Counted from the stretch's first letter, positions 51,208-60,409 are shown. The stretch: 64,000 bases of DNA from Chloroflexota bacterium (GCA_012719135.1 JAAYAW010000073.1:1-64000); one strand, 5' to 3'. The notes: generated by a model not told the origin, from the sequence alone. A program made the numbers and translations.

Positions 51208-54200
51208 ATGGCTGTCACGTGCACTGGAGAGGGCAAGCGCTTGCTCGGTTACAAGTCGATACTACACGGAACCTGGATCGCCCGCGAGGACCAAAAAGAG
51301 GAGCTGTTCTTCATTTGGGGCGAACGCGAGGCTGAGGCTCTGGTCGCTACCAAACAGAGCGCCAACCAACCGCGGATACAGCGGCATCCCCATGCCGCCA
51401 CGACGATCGAGATTGCCGAACTCCTCTCCGAGTTCGTTCCAGAGATCGATTGGCGGTCCACGGAGCGACTGACAAGGGTGGCGTTCCTGCCGTCGCTGGG
51501 CATGGCGCCGATGGCGGCGGCATGGCTGTATCGTGAGCCGGTCGATCTCGGGAACGAACTCGCGACAATCGAGCCGTGGCGCATCGAAGGGCTATGCGTG
51601 CCGCCAGCACGGCTCTTGCGGCTGCTCATCACCCTTCCTCTGGCTCACCGTGTGATACGCACAGTGAACCGGCTTGGTGACGATCTGCTCTACTGGGGGG
51701 GCGTGGCCAAGTTCGCTCTCGAGCTCCTCGCCAAGCAACGTTTCCTGCCGGGACTGGCCGGCGATAATGGCTCGATGCGCGCCGTCTGGCTGCCGGTGCT
51801 GGATGGCCCTGAGGATAGCGCGCGGTTCGACGCTTATGCGCATGCGATGCCTCCGGCTTGTCGCGCGCTCCTTCCAGAACGCGATGCGCGTGGGGATGCA
51901 TCGATACTGCGGCCAGATGCGGTACTGCAGAGTTTTCTGCGAAGCCTCGTGGATGCGGCCGTACGCGAATGGGGCTTTGAGAAAGATGGGAGGCCTGCGC
52001 GCCTGGCCTCTGCAGCCCATAGTGCGGCGGCGTCGGTTTCGTCAGTCTGGTGGCAAAGCCTGGGTAAAGATCCCGATATCCGCGTGCCACAGGCCAAGAC
52101 GGCCGAGATCGGGCGGTTCTACCAATCATGGAAGAACTGGACCTACAAGGCCAAGTCGGAGAGCGGCTCCTCTTTCCGTCTGTGCTTCCGTCTGGAGCCC
52201 CCGGCCTACGAGCCCGAGTCCGATCATCCGACCGCTGCCCACTGGACGCTTCGCTTTTTCCTGCAGGCGATCGATGACCCGAGCCTGCTCGTTCCGGCGG
52301 AGGAGGTGTGGCGCGAACGCGGCGATGTGCTCAGCTATCTGAACCGCCGCTTTGACAATCCTCAGGAGAAGCTTCTGGAGGGGTTGGGAATCGCGGCTGA
52401 GCTCTGCCCGGCCATCCGTCGCAGCCTGAAAAACCAGTCGCCAGAGTCCACGACGCTGACCGACCAGGAGGCTTTTCACTTCCTGCGCGAAGTGGCGAGG
52501 CTCTTGGAGGGCGCTGGCTTTGGCGTGATGATCCCCCCCTGGTGGAACACGCCCGATACCCGGCTGCGCGTTCGGGCCGTGCTTCGGGCGAACGGCGACG
52601 GCCAGGGGCCCGGGACTCTGAACATGAACTCGATCGTCTCCTATGATTGGGAGATGGCCCTCGGAGATGAGACGCTCAGCCGGGAGGAGTTCGAGAGGCT
52701 GGCGGCCCTAAAGACGCCCTTGGTTCAGGTGCGAGGGCGGTGGGTGTTGCTCCAGCCCGATCAGATCGAGTCCGTGGTCGCCTTCTGGGAAAAACACCGC
52801 GGGCGGGGGACGCTCCAGCTACGCGATGCGCTCTCGTTGGCGCTCGGCGCTCAGGACGAGCTGGACGGTCTACAGGTGAGCGAGGTCCAGCTGGACGCCT
52901 CGTTGAAGGACGTCCTGTCTCGGCTCACCCGTAAGAATCAGATGGAGTTGCTGGCTGCGCCAGCAGGCTTCGTTGGAGAGCTAAGGCCCTACCAGACGCA
53001 GGGGCTTTCCTGGCTGGCCTTTATGCGCCGTTGGGGCTTTGGCGCCTGCCTGGCTGATGATATGGGGCTTGGGAAGACGATCCAGGCGATCGCGCTGGTG
53101 CTTCACGAGCAGCAACACTGGCCAGAGAGCGCCCCCACGCTGGTCGTGTGCCCCACTTCGCTCGTGGGCAACTGGCAGCGCGAGGTGGCCAGGTTTGCGC
53201 CCGGGCTCAAGACAGTGGTGCATCATGGAACCGGGCGCGCGGAGGGCAGCGCCTTTGTCGAGCAGGCCCTCGCGAGCGATCTGGTGATCAGCACCTACGG
53301 GTTAGTCCGGCGCGATCTTCAAGACCTGGTGCAAGTTCGCTGGGCCAACGTGATCATCGACGAAGCGCAGAACATCAAGAACCCTGCGACCAAGCAGGCC
53401 CGTGCAACACGTCGGCTGCAGGCGGACTTTCGCCTGGCCCTCACGGGCACCCCGGTAGAGAACCGTCTCTCCGAGCTCTGGTCGATCATGGCCTTCCTGA
53501 ACCCGGGGTACCTTGGCTCCAGAGCGAGCTTCCGGCGCGAGTTCTCGGCGCCCATCGAGCGATTCCAGGATGCTCAAGCGGCGGAGCGATTACGCAAGCT
53601 GGTGAGGCCCTTTGTCCTGCGCCGCCTGAAGAACGACCCCGCCGTCATCCGGGACCTGCCGGACAAGTTCGAGCAAAAGATCCTCTGCAACCTCACACGG
53701 GAGCAGGCCACGTTGTATGAGGCTATCGTGCAGAGCGGGATGTCTGCGCTCTCCGGCGAGGAGAGGGCGGCCGGGATGCAGCGCCGGGGCATGGTGCTGG
53801 CTATGCTGACCCGACTCAAGCAGGTATGCAACCATCCTGCGCTGTTCCTTGGGGACGGGTCGTCCATTGGGCAGAGATCGGGCAAACTGAACCGGCTTAC
53901 CGAGATGCTGGAGGAGATCCTCGAGGTTGGTGAGCGTGCGCTCATCTTTACCCAGTATGCGCAGATGGGTTTTCTGCTGCAATCTCACTTGCGGGATACC
54001 TTTGGGCAGGAAGTCCTTTTCCTCCACGGCGGAACGCCGCAGCGCCAGCGTGACCGGATGCTGGAGCGCTTTCAGGAACAGGCCGATGCGCCGATGGTGT
54101 TTGTTCTCTCCCTGAAGGCGGGAGGAACCGGCCTGAACCTGATGCGAGCGAACCATGTTTTCCACTATGATCGTTGGTGGAACCCGGCGGTGGAGAACCA

Positions 54201-54423
54201 GGCGACCGATCGAGCCTATCGGATCGGACAAAGCCGGGACGTGCAGGTGCACAAGCTGATGTGCATCAGCACGCTTGAGGAACGTATTGACGCACTAATC
54301 GAAAGCAAGCGGGAGCTTGCGGACGCGGTAATCGGACAGGGAGATAACTGGGTAACCGAGCTGACGACGGACGAGCTGTACGATCTTGTGTCGCTGCGGT
54401 CAGAGGCTTCGGAGGCGGAGTAA
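51208..54423 (+). CDS. SNF2/Rad54-family DNA-dependent ATPase (helicase-like)
   Basis: A 1071-residue SNF2 protein. The N-terminal ~590 residues form the bacterial SNF2-associated region (GTWIAREDQKEELFFIWGE at the start). The motor begins at LRPYQTQGLSWLAFMRRWGFGACLADDMGLGKT (Walker A near residue 616). Then come VCPTSLVGNWQREVARFAPGL, the Walker B DEAQNIKN (near 717), LTGTPVENRLSELWSIMAFLNPGYLG and the C-terminal lobe with FTQYAQMGF, LSLKAGGTGLNLMRANHVFHYDRWWNPAVENQATDRAYRIGQ. ATG 51208 is chosen; the upstream part of the track ORF precedes the -10. It remodels or translocates on DNA. The next gene encodes its SWIM partner. Confidence 0.93.
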   Translation: MAVTCTGEGKRLLGYKSILHGTWIAREDQKEELFFIWGEREAEALVATKQSANQPRIQRHPHAATTIEIAELLSEFVPEIDWRSTERLTRVAFLPSLGMAPMAAAWLYREPVDLGNELATIEPWRIEGLCVPPARLLRLLITLPLAHRVIRTVNRLGDDLLYWGGVAKFALELLAKQRFLPGLAGDNGSMRAVWLPVLDGPEDSARFDAYAHAMPPACRALLPERDARGDASILRPDAVLQSFLRSLVDAAVREWGFEKDGRPARLASAAHSAAASVSSVWWQSLGKDPDIRVPQAKTAEIGRFYQSWKNWTYKAKSESGSSFRLCFRLEPPAYEPESDHPTAAHWTLRFFLQAIDDPSLLVPAEEVWRERGDVLSYLNRRFDNPQEKLLEGLGIAAELCPAIRRSLKNQSPESTTLTDQEAFHFLREVARLLEGAGFGVMIPPWWNTPDTRLRVRAVLRANGDGQGPGTLNMNSIVSYDWEMALGDETLSREEFERLAALKTPLVQVRGRWVLLQPDQIESVVAFWEKHRGRGTLQLRDALSLALGAQDELDGLQVSEVQLDASLKDVLSRLTRKNQMELLAAPAGFVGELRPYQTQGLSWLAFMRRWGFGACLADDMGLGKTIQAIALVLHEQQHWPESAPTLVVCPTSLVGNWQREVARFAPGLKTVVHHGTGRAEGSAFVEQALASDLVISTYGLVRRDLQDLVQVRWANVIIDEAQNIKNPATKQARATRRLQADFRLALTGTPVENRLSELWSIMAFLNPGYLGSRASFRREFSAPIERFQDAQAAERLRKLVRPFVLRRLKNDPAVIRDLPDKFEQKILCNLTREQATLYEAIVQSGMSALSGEERAAGMQRRGMVLAMLTRLKQVCNHPALFLGDGSSIGQRSGKLNRLTEMLEEILEVGERALIFTQYAQMGFLLQSHLRDTFGQEVLFLHGGTPQRQRDRMLERFQEQADAPMVFVLSLKAGGTGLNLMRANHVFHYDRWWNPAVENQATDRAYRIGQSRDVQVHKLMCISTLEERIDALIESKRELADAVIGQGDNWVTELTTDELYDLVSLRSEASEAE

Positions 54424-54428
54424 GCAGA

Positions 54429-55343
54429 GTGGGGGAGCGAACGAGCGAAGATCAGGGATACGCCGGGAGTGGGCCAGAGACGACAGCGGAGCTCTCCAGA
54501 GTCGGGCACGGCCCGGGCCGGGTGGAGTATACCTGGTGGGCTGGCCGCTGGATGCGGGCTCTTGCGCAGGTGTTGGATTCCAGCCGCATCTCCGAAGGGC
54601 AGGCGTTTGCCAGGGCCGGCAGGGTTACTCAGATCGAGGTACAGCCCGGGCTGGTGCTCGCAGAGGTCGATGGAGCCGCCGGCTCTGTGCAGACTCCCTA
54701 TCGGGTGCGGATGAGCACAGTGACCTTTACGGACACACAGTGGGAGCGGGTCCTTGCGCTCATGAGCCAACGCGCGATCTATGCCGCGCAGTTGGTCAAC
54801 GGCGAGATGCCCGAAGACATCGAAGGCGTCTTCCAGGCGGCGGGCGTATCGCTGTTCCCCACAAGCATGCACGACCTGGGCGCCAGTTGCTCCTGCTCCG
54901 AATGGCCAAGCGCCTGCCGGCATGTGGTGGCGGTCTTCTGTCGCCTCGGGGACATGATCGACGATGATCCCTTCACACTGTTCACCATCCGCGGACGCAC
55001 CAAAGAGCGGATCATGAGTGAACTACGGGCACAGAGAGCTGGCCAATGGGACGCCGGTCTCTCTGATGCGCTCGATAGAGGTGTGAGCGCCAACGTCGTC
55101 ACCGATCCACGGAGCCTTCCGTCCAATCTGGACGAGTTCTGGCATCTGGATAGCCGCATCGAGGAGATCCAGATCCGAGTGGGTCCGCCGGAGATCGAGG
55201 CCGAGCTACTCAAGTTGCTGGGCGAGATGTCCTTCGTGGATGATCGCGATGTCCGAGCGCAACTGGAAGCGATCTATGGGCGCGTGTCACGCAAGGCGCA
55301 GGACCTCGCCTTTGATGGTGGCCCCCGGGATGGCGGCGAGTAG
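54429..55343 (+). CDS. SWIM zinc-finger protein
   Basis: A 304-residue protein with a SWIM motif CxC-x7-CxH at about residues 154-166 (CSCSEWPSACRHVVAV). It is the standard partner of bacterial SNF2 helicases, encoded 5 bases downstream. The N-terminal TWWAGRWMRALAQVLDSSRISEGQAFARAGRVTQIEVQPGLVLAEVDG and VTFTDTQWERVLALMSQRAIYAAQLVNGEMPEDIEGVF are typical of this family. SWIM domains are predicted to bind DNA or proteins. The C-terminal ~130 residues are acidic and poorly conserved. Confidence 0.9.
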   Translation: MGERTSEDQGYAGSGPETTAELSRVGHGPGRVEYTWWAGRWMRALAQVLDSSRISEGQAFARAGRVTQIEVQPGLVLAEVDGAAGSVQTPYRVRMSTVTFTDTQWERVLALMSQRAIYAAQLVNGEMPEDIEGVFQAAGVSLFPTSMHDLGASCSCSEWPSACRHVVAVFCRLGDMIDDDPFTLFTIRGRTKERIMSELRAQRAGQWDAGLSDALDRGVSANVVTDPRSLPSNLDEFWHLDSRIEEIQIRVGPPEIEAELLKLLGEMSFVDDRDVRAQLEAIYGRVSRKAQDLAFDGGPRDGGE

Positions 55344-55358
55344 CGCTTTGAGGGGCGG

Positions 55359-55386
55359 TTTACAAATGCAGCGGATGGGCCATAAT
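55359..55386 (+). promoter_or_regulatory. Promoter of the isomerase-like gene
   Basis: TTTACA, a 16-base spacer and CATAAT, 37 bases before the ATG, with AGGAGG in between. Confidence 0.6.
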
Positions 55387-55423
55387 AGGAGCATCTGATC
55401 ACTCTAGTACAGGAGGAACAGGC

Positions 55424-56854
55424 ATGACGACCCTGGCAGTTATCGTAGGTAACCGTGGATTCTTCCCATCACACCTCGCACAGTCGGGCCGAGAGACCAT
55501 TCTTCGGGTTCTGGCGGAGGAGGGCTTTAGCGCAGTCTGCCTTACCCCGGAAGACACCGAACACGGCGCGGTGGTCACGTTTGAGGATTCGGTCAAGTGT
55601 GCCGAGTTGTTCAAGAAGCATGCCGAGGAGATCGATGGCGTTCTGGTGACGCTGCCGAACTTTGGCGAGGAGCGGGGCATCGCGGACGCCGTGCGGTTGT
55701 CCGGCTTGAACGTACCCGTACTGGTGCAGGCTACGCCTGATGACCTGAGCAAGATGGACATCAACTGGCGGCGCGATGGCTTTTGCGGAAAGATGTCGGC
55801 CTGCAACAACCTCACGCAGTATGGCATCAAGTACAGTCTGACCACGCTGCACACTGTGGACCCCGAGTCAGAGAGCTTTAGGGAGGATCTTCGGACCTTT
55901 GGCGCCGTCTGTCGCGTGGTGAATGGCCTCAGACGGGCGCGGTTTGGGCAGCTTGGTGCCCGGCCCGCGGCGTTCATCACCGTCCGCTACAGCGAGAAAC
56001 TGCTTGAGAAGGCGGGCATCTCCGTGGAGAGCATGGACCTCTCGGAGGCCTTTGGGCGCGCCTGGAAGCTAGCCGATGACGACGCCGCTGTGGTGGCAAA
56101 GGTCGCAGAGATCAAGGCCTACATCGGCACCGATGGTATCCCCAACGAGGCCCTCCTCAAGATCGCCAAGTTCGGCGTGGTGATGGAGGCGTGGATCGAG
56201 GAGCACGAGCTGGACGGCACGGCGGTGCAGTGCTGGACGTCGATGGAAGAGTTCTACGGCGTCGTGCCGTGCACCACCATGAGCATGCTAAGCAACAGCC
56301 TAAAGCCCAGCGCCTGTGAGACGGACATCGCCGGCCTGATCGGCATGTACGCAATGGTGTTGGCCTCCGGGAAGGCCAGTGCCATCCTGGACTGGAACAA
56401 CAACTTTGGTGGAGATCCGGACAAGGCGGTGGTGTTCCACTGCAGCAACCTCCCGCAGGATCTGTTCGGCGGAGAGGCCACCATGGACTATCAGGAGATC
56501 ATCGCTGGATCCGTGGGAAAGGAAAATACATACGGCACCGTCTTTGGCCGCATGAAGCCGACCAAGCTGACCTACTGCCGCGTCTCTACCGATGACGAGT
56601 ACGGACGCATCCGAGCGTACATGGGCGAAGCGGAGATCACAGACGACAAGGTCGACACCTTTGGTGGCTATGGCGTGGTGCGGGTGCCCGAGTTCCAAAA
56701 GTTGCTGCACTATGTCTGCTCGAACGGCTTTGAGCATCACGTAGCCATCAGCCCGTCTCAGGTAGCAGACGCCCTGTACGAGGCATTCACCAAGTATCTC
56801 GATTGGGACGTGTATCTGCACGATACCGAGCGGCCCCTTCGGCTCCAGCCCTGA
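55424..56854 (+). CDS. L-fucose/L-arabinose isomerase-like protein
   Basis: A 476-residue protein of the fucose/arabinose isomerase-like fold. LAVIVGNRGFFPSHLAQSGRETILRVLAEEGF opens the first domain. DGVLVTLPNFGEERGIADAVRLSGLNVPVLVQATPDD is a typical ligand-loop region. The C-terminal domain contains IAGLIGMYAMVLASGKASAILDWNNNFGGDPDKAVVFHCSNLP, with the Asp and His that bind the metal in related isomerases. It probably interconverts an aldose and a ketose, possibly a modified sugar; the exact substrate cannot be read. It is a single gene between its own promoter and a terminator. Confidence 0.8.
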   Translation: MTTLAVIVGNRGFFPSHLAQSGRETILRVLAEEGFSAVCLTPEDTEHGAVVTFEDSVKCAELFKKHAEEIDGVLVTLPNFGEERGIADAVRLSGLNVPVLVQATPDDLSKMDINWRRDGFCGKMSACNNLTQYGIKYSLTTLHTVDPESESFREDLRTFGAVCRVVNGLRRARFGQLGARPAAFITVRYSEKLLEKAGISVESMDLSEAFGRAWKLADDDAAVVAKVAEIKAYIGTDGIPNEALLKIAKFGVVMEAWIEEHELDGTAVQCWTSMEEFYGVVPCTTMSMLSNSLKPSACETDIAGLIGMYAMVLASGKASAILDWNNNFGGDPDKAVVFHCSNLPQDLFGGEATMDYQEIIAGSVGKENTYGTVFGRMKPTKLTYCRVSTDDEYGRIRAYMGEAEITDDKVDTFGGYGVVRVPEFQKLLHYVCSNGFEHHVAISPSQVADALYEAFTKYLDWDVYLHDTERPLRLQP

Positions 56855-56886
56855 TCGACCAGGATCGGGCCCGCGGAAAGACGAGA

Positions 56887-56918
56887 AAGCGCCCGTCCCC
56901 TGTTGGGGACGGGCGCTT
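56887..56918. terminator. Bidirectional intrinsic terminator
   Basis: AAGCGCCCGTCCCC, loop TGTT and the exact complement form a 14-bp stem between two convergent genes, with T-rich sequence following on both strands. Confidence 0.88.
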
Positions 56919-56935
56919 GATTTACTCGCCGCGCT

Positions 56936-58957
56936 CTAGAAGAGTGTGAGGGCGTACTTGACGATGAGCGGCGCAAAGACCGTGGCGCTCAGCGACATCA
57001 CGGTGATGAGCGTGTTGAGGGACGGGCCCGCGGTGTCCTTGAACGGGTCGCCAACGGTGTCACCGATGACCGCGGCATCATGGGCGGGAGAACCCTTGCC
57101 ACCATGGGCGCCATCCTCGATGTACTTTTTGCCGTTGTCCCACAGCCCGCCAGCGTTGGCCATGAGGAGCGCAAACAGAATGCCTGTCACGATGGATCCC
57201 GCCAGAAAACCGCCGAGCGCCTCGGGGCCCAGGATGATGCCCACGAGCACCGGGCTGACCATGGCGAGCACCGCGGGAAGGACGAGTTCCTTGAGCGCGC
57301 CTGCCGCCGCGATATCCACGCAACGGGCGCTATCGGGCTCGGCTTTGCCCTCCAACAGGCCAGGGATCTCGCGGAACTGACGCCGGATCTCCTCAACCAT
57401 CACGTTCGCGTTCTTGGTGACTGAGAGCATGAGCAGGGCGCTAAAAAGCGGCGGCATCATGCCTCCGATGAACAGCCCGACCACTACAGCCGGGGAGCTG
57501 AGGTTCATCATTGTGAGGCCCACTGTCTCGGAGTAGGCGTGGAAGAGGGCGAGCACCGTCAGAGCCGCAGCTCCGATCGCAAAGCCCTTGGTGATGGCCT
57601 TGGCCGTGTTTCCTGCCGCATCAAGACGGTCGCACACCGCGATCACTTCCTCAGATTCCTTGCCATACTCGGCGCAACCCTTGGCGTTGTCCACGATCGG
57701 GCCGTACGCGTCCGAGGACATGATCATGCCCGTGATTGAGAGCATCCCCACGGCAGCGATAGCCACGCCATAGGTTCCCGGGACGCCGAACTGCGTCGCA
57801 AGCAGCCAAGAGGCCACCATGGCGATACAGATGCCGAGGACCGAAGGCACGATGCTCAGCAGGCCGTATGAGAAGCCCTCCAAGATCACGAGGGCAGGGC
57901 CCGTCTCCGCAGAGGCTGCTGTGCTCTGGACGGCCTTCTGATCGATGTCGGTGAAAAAGTCCGAGGTGAAGCCGATGACGATTCCGGCCGCCAGACCGGC
58001 AAGAACCGGCCAGAGGACGCCCCAGGTGTGCTCGCCAAAGCCCAGGAGATTGACGATCACGACGGCCAGCACGGCAAAGATCAGCGCCGTGACAATAGTG
58101 CCCATGTTCAGGGCGCGGCCCGGGTCCTCACTCTCCTTGGAGCGTCCGACAAAGACCATGCCGATGAGCGAAGCGACAATACCCACTGCGCAGAGGATCA
58201 GCGGGAAGAGCACATAGAGCGGATTGCCTGCAAAAGCCGGCAGAGCCGCGCCGAGGAGCATCACCGAGACGACGCTGGCGACATACGAGTCAAAGATGTC
58301 GGCGCCCATTCCGGCGACGTCACCCACGTTATCGCCGACGTTATCGGCTACCACGGCAGGGTTGCGGGGGTCGTCTTCGACCAGATGCAGCTCGACTTTG
58401 CCAACCAGGTCGGCACCGATATCGGCCGTCTTGGTGTAGATACCGCCACCGGCCTTGGCCAGCAGGGCCAGCGAACTCGCACCAAAGCTAAAGCCGAGGA
58501 CAACTTCAGGGTCTTTGAAGATCATGTAGAGCAGCGTCATGCCCACGAGGGCAAAGCCCACCACGGCGAGCCCCATGACCGCTCCGGAGAAAAAGCCCAC
58601 GGAGAGGGCCTTGGAGAGGCCGGTACGGGCCGCCCAAGCGACGCGGCCGTTCGCTCTCGTGGAGACGATCATGCCGGTGTAGGCCGCAGCAGCGGAGCAG
58701 GCTGCGCCGATGATGTAGGCGATGGCGCTGCGCCAGCCTACGGCGACCAGCAGAACGACCGTGATGACGAGGGCCAGGATCGCCAGCACCGAGAAGAGAC
58801 GTTTTAGGTAGGTGGCAGCCCCCACCTGCACGAGCTCCGAGTACTTGGCAATACCCTCGTTCTTGTTTTCCTGGCGCATGACCCATCGGTACAGGTAACC
58901 TGCCACACCGATGGAGGCCAGACCGGCGACGAGCGCTACGATCTCCCAGACGACCAT
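56936..58957 (-). CDS. hppA: Membrane-bound proton-translocating pyrophosphatase, K+-independent type
   Basis: A 673-residue, about 16-helix pump that couples pyrophosphate hydrolysis to ion transport. Substrate site DIGADLVGKVELHLVEDDPRNPAVVADNVGDNVGDVAGMGADIF and the C-terminal GDTVGDPFKDTAGPSLN are intact. The motif GNTAKAITKGFAIG has Lys and Thr at the positions that mark K+-independent enzymes (Ala is present in K+-dependent ones), so H+ pumping is the likely mode. ATG 58957 (MVVWEIVALV) has AGGGGGAAGG; the track start at 59191 adds 78 unrelated residues and lies upstream of the promoter. Confidence 0.95.
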   Translation of the reverse strand: MVVWEIVALVAGLASIGVAGYLYRWVMRQENKNEGIAKYSELVQVGAATYLKRLFSVLAILALVITVVLLVAVGWRSAIAYIIGAACSAAAAYTGMIVSTRANGRVAWAARTGLSKALSVGFFSGAVMGLAVVGFALVGMTLLYMIFKDPEVVLGFSFGASSLALLAKAGGGIYTKTADIGADLVGKVELHLVEDDPRNPAVVADNVGDNVGDVAGMGADIFDSYVASVVSVMLLGAALPAFAGNPLYVLFPLILCAVGIVASLIGMVFVGRSKESEDPGRALNMGTIVTALIFAVLAVVIVNLLGFGEHTWGVLWPVLAGLAAGIVIGFTSDFFTDIDQKAVQSTAASAETGPALVILEGFSYGLLSIVPSVLGICIAMVASWLLATQFGVPGTYGVAIAAVGMLSITGMIMSSDAYGPIVDNAKGCAEYGKESEEVIAVCDRLDAAGNTAKAITKGFAIGAAALTVLALFHAYSETVGLTMMNLSSPAVVVGLFIGGMMPPLFSALLMLSVTKNANVMVEEIRRQFREIPGLLEGKAEPDSARCVDIAAAGALKELVLPAVLAMVSPVLVGIILGPEALGGFLAGSIVTGILFALLMANAGGLWDNGKKYIEDGAHGGKGSPAHDAAVIGDTVGDPFKDTAGPSLNTLITVMSLSATVFAPLIVKYALTLF

Positions 58958-58987
58958 TTTCCTTCCCCCTGGAACAGAGTTATATGG

Positions 58988-59022
58988 ACTGGCGGGCAGC
59001 CGTACGATAGCGACCCGCCAGT
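58988..59022 (-). promoter_or_regulatory. Hairpin in the long hppA leader
   Basis: ACTGGCGGG and CCCGCCAGT form a 9-bp stem about 30 bases upstream of the hppA start, inside a predicted leader of ~180 nt (59135 to 58958). No known riboswitch consensus was recognised. The rest of 59023-59141 holds a short GCCGG/CCGGC hairpin and no supportable gene. Confidence 0.5.
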
Positions 59023-59141
59023 GAACACACCTCAGAGCGGTGGATATGCCGGTCTCGGAGCCGGCACATGCAAACAAGAGGACTGCCGTCCAGGCAAAGC
59101 CAAACCAGGGTTGCCCAACGCCGGCAAACACACCCTGTGCG

Positions 59142-59170
59142 ATCATACAGTCGAACAGGGGGAGTGTCAA
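59142..59170 (-). promoter_or_regulatory. Promoter of hppA
   Basis: On the minus strand TTGACA, an exact 17-base spacer and TATGAT. It gives an unusually long leader for this window. Confidence 0.8.
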
Positions 59171-59278
59171 ACAGTCCGCGGCATACGCCATTCATCTGGG
59201 CAAACGGGCGACAGTCGTAGGAGGGGCAACCCAGGGCTGAGGGCCTGTAAGATCTGAGGCTCGGAGGTAGTGCTCGGC

Positions 59279-60079
59279 CTAGCCACGCTCCGCCAGTTGC
59301 TCGGGAATGCGCCATGGGCGGAGCACGTCTCGACCGTCACGTACGCCCTGTATCACTGTGAGGTTGACGTAGCTCTCCAGTCTCTCACGTAGGGTGCGGT
59401 TGTCGAGGCCGCTGGCGATGTGCCTGCGGATGGCGGGGAGCTCTGCTATAAGGGCCTCGTTCTGCAGGCGGATCGCGTCTACATCGATCCACAGCGACGG
59501 CATGCCCGAGCGGATCAGGGCGGCGAGATCGTGCTCGTCGCGGGGGAGAGCGTCCACCTCGAGGGCATAGAGCCCCAGCATGTCTACATGATGACCGTCG
59601 GATGCGGCTGTGGTCGGTAGGCCGAGCTGAAGAGCGAGGTCTACGGCCCGAGTGTGCGAATAGTTGTAGATGTTCGTGCTCATGATTTCGACGGCGTCTA
59701 CACCATAGTTGTAGACTTCATCCGGCACGCAGTCACGGTACCGATACGGGTGCGCCAGTACGACAGAGGCGCCCTGGCCGTGCGCTATCTGCAGAATCTC
59801 GGATGCCTCCATGCCGGCGCCAACAGACGACCGGTCTGTGAGACCGTAGACGAGGTAATCGTCACCATCGCTCGAGGTTAGCTCGGTGGCAACGTACAGC
59901 CGGACGTCGGGGTAGGCCGCCTGGACCTCATCCACCTCATCCTGGGGCCAGTGCAGATTGTGCTCGGTGAAAACCACCGCGTCCAGCCCGATCTCCTGCG
60001 CTCTGGCGACCATCTCTTCCGGGGTAGACCGTCCGCAGGGGGAATACCGGCTGGTGTGCACGTGCAAGTCAATCAGCAT
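59279..60079 (-). CDS. PHP-domain phosphoesterase
   Basis: A 266-residue PHP metal-dependent phosphoesterase. Seen: LIDLHVHTSRYSPCGRSTPEEMVARAQEIGLDAVVFTEHN with HxH and E metal ligands, VLAHPYRY, VDAVEIMSTNIYN and TTAASDGHHVDMLG near the end with the D-x-H. Members hydrolyse histidinol phosphate, nucleoside 3',5'-bisphosphate or other small phosphates. The substrate here is unknown, and no histidine genes are adjacent. Confidence 0.87.
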   Translation of the reverse strand: MLIDLHVHTSRYSPCGRSTPEEMVARAQEIGLDAVVFTEHNLHWPQDEVDEVQAAYPDVRLYVATELTSSDGDDYLVYGLTDRSSVGAGMEASEILQIAHGQGASVVLAHPYRYRDCVPDEVYNYGVDAVEIMSTNIYNYSHTRAVDLALQLGLPTTAASDGHHVDMLGLYALEVDALPRDEHDLAALIRSGMPSLWIDVDAIRLQNEALIAELPAIRRHIASGLDNRTLRERLESYVNLTVIQGVRDGRDVLRPWRIPEQLAERG

Positions 60080-60221
60080 GGAAACCGCCTTCTAGCGTGC
60101 CCTGACAGGGCCTGGCGAGACGCTCCAGGCAGTATAGCACAGGCCCCAAGTGATGACCGCATCGGATACGGGTGCCCCGCCTGCCATCGCGCTGCTCGCC
60201 ATCCCGGTAGCAGGCACCCGC

Positions 60222-60257
60222 GGGAAAAGCAAAGGAGCCAGCCTTGCGGCTGGCTCC
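60222..60257 (-). terminator. Terminator of tRNA-Pro
   Basis: GGAGCCAGCC, a 4-base loop and GGCTGGCTCC, followed on the minus strand by TTTGCTTTT. Confidence 0.88.
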
Positions 60258-60260
60258 CTC

Positions 60261-60337
60261 TGGTCGGGGCGAGACGATTTGAACGTCCGACCACTTGAAC
60301 CCCATTCAAGTGCGCTACCGGGCTGCGCTACGCCCCG
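60261..60337 (-). tRNA. tRNA-Pro(GGG)
   Basis: Minus-strand cloverleaf of 77 nt with encoded CCA. Acceptor CGGGGCG/CGCCCCG, D-arm GCGC-AGCCCGGTA-GCGC, anticodon stem CTTGA/TCAAG with loop ATGGGGT (anticodon GGG), T-arm GGACG-TTCAAAT-CGTCT, discriminator A. Confidence 0.97.
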
Positions 60338-60347
60338 ATCATCTGCC

Positions 60348-60376
60348 ATTATAGGAGGCTTGCCTTTGCCGCGCAA
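60348..60376 (-). promoter_or_regulatory. Promoter of tRNA-Pro
   Basis: On the minus strand TTGCGC, a 17-base spacer and TATAAT; the start point is only a few bases before the tRNA 5' end. Confidence 0.72.
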
Positions 60377-60409
60377 ATCACGGCGTCGCGAGCGGCTCGA
60401 GAGCGCAGT

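Noticed and set aside
58958-59191. 78-residue N-terminal extension of the pyrophosphatase ORF
   Set aside because: No family similarity, and it starts upstream of the predicted promoter at 59142-59170; ATG 58957 has a good ribosome binding site.
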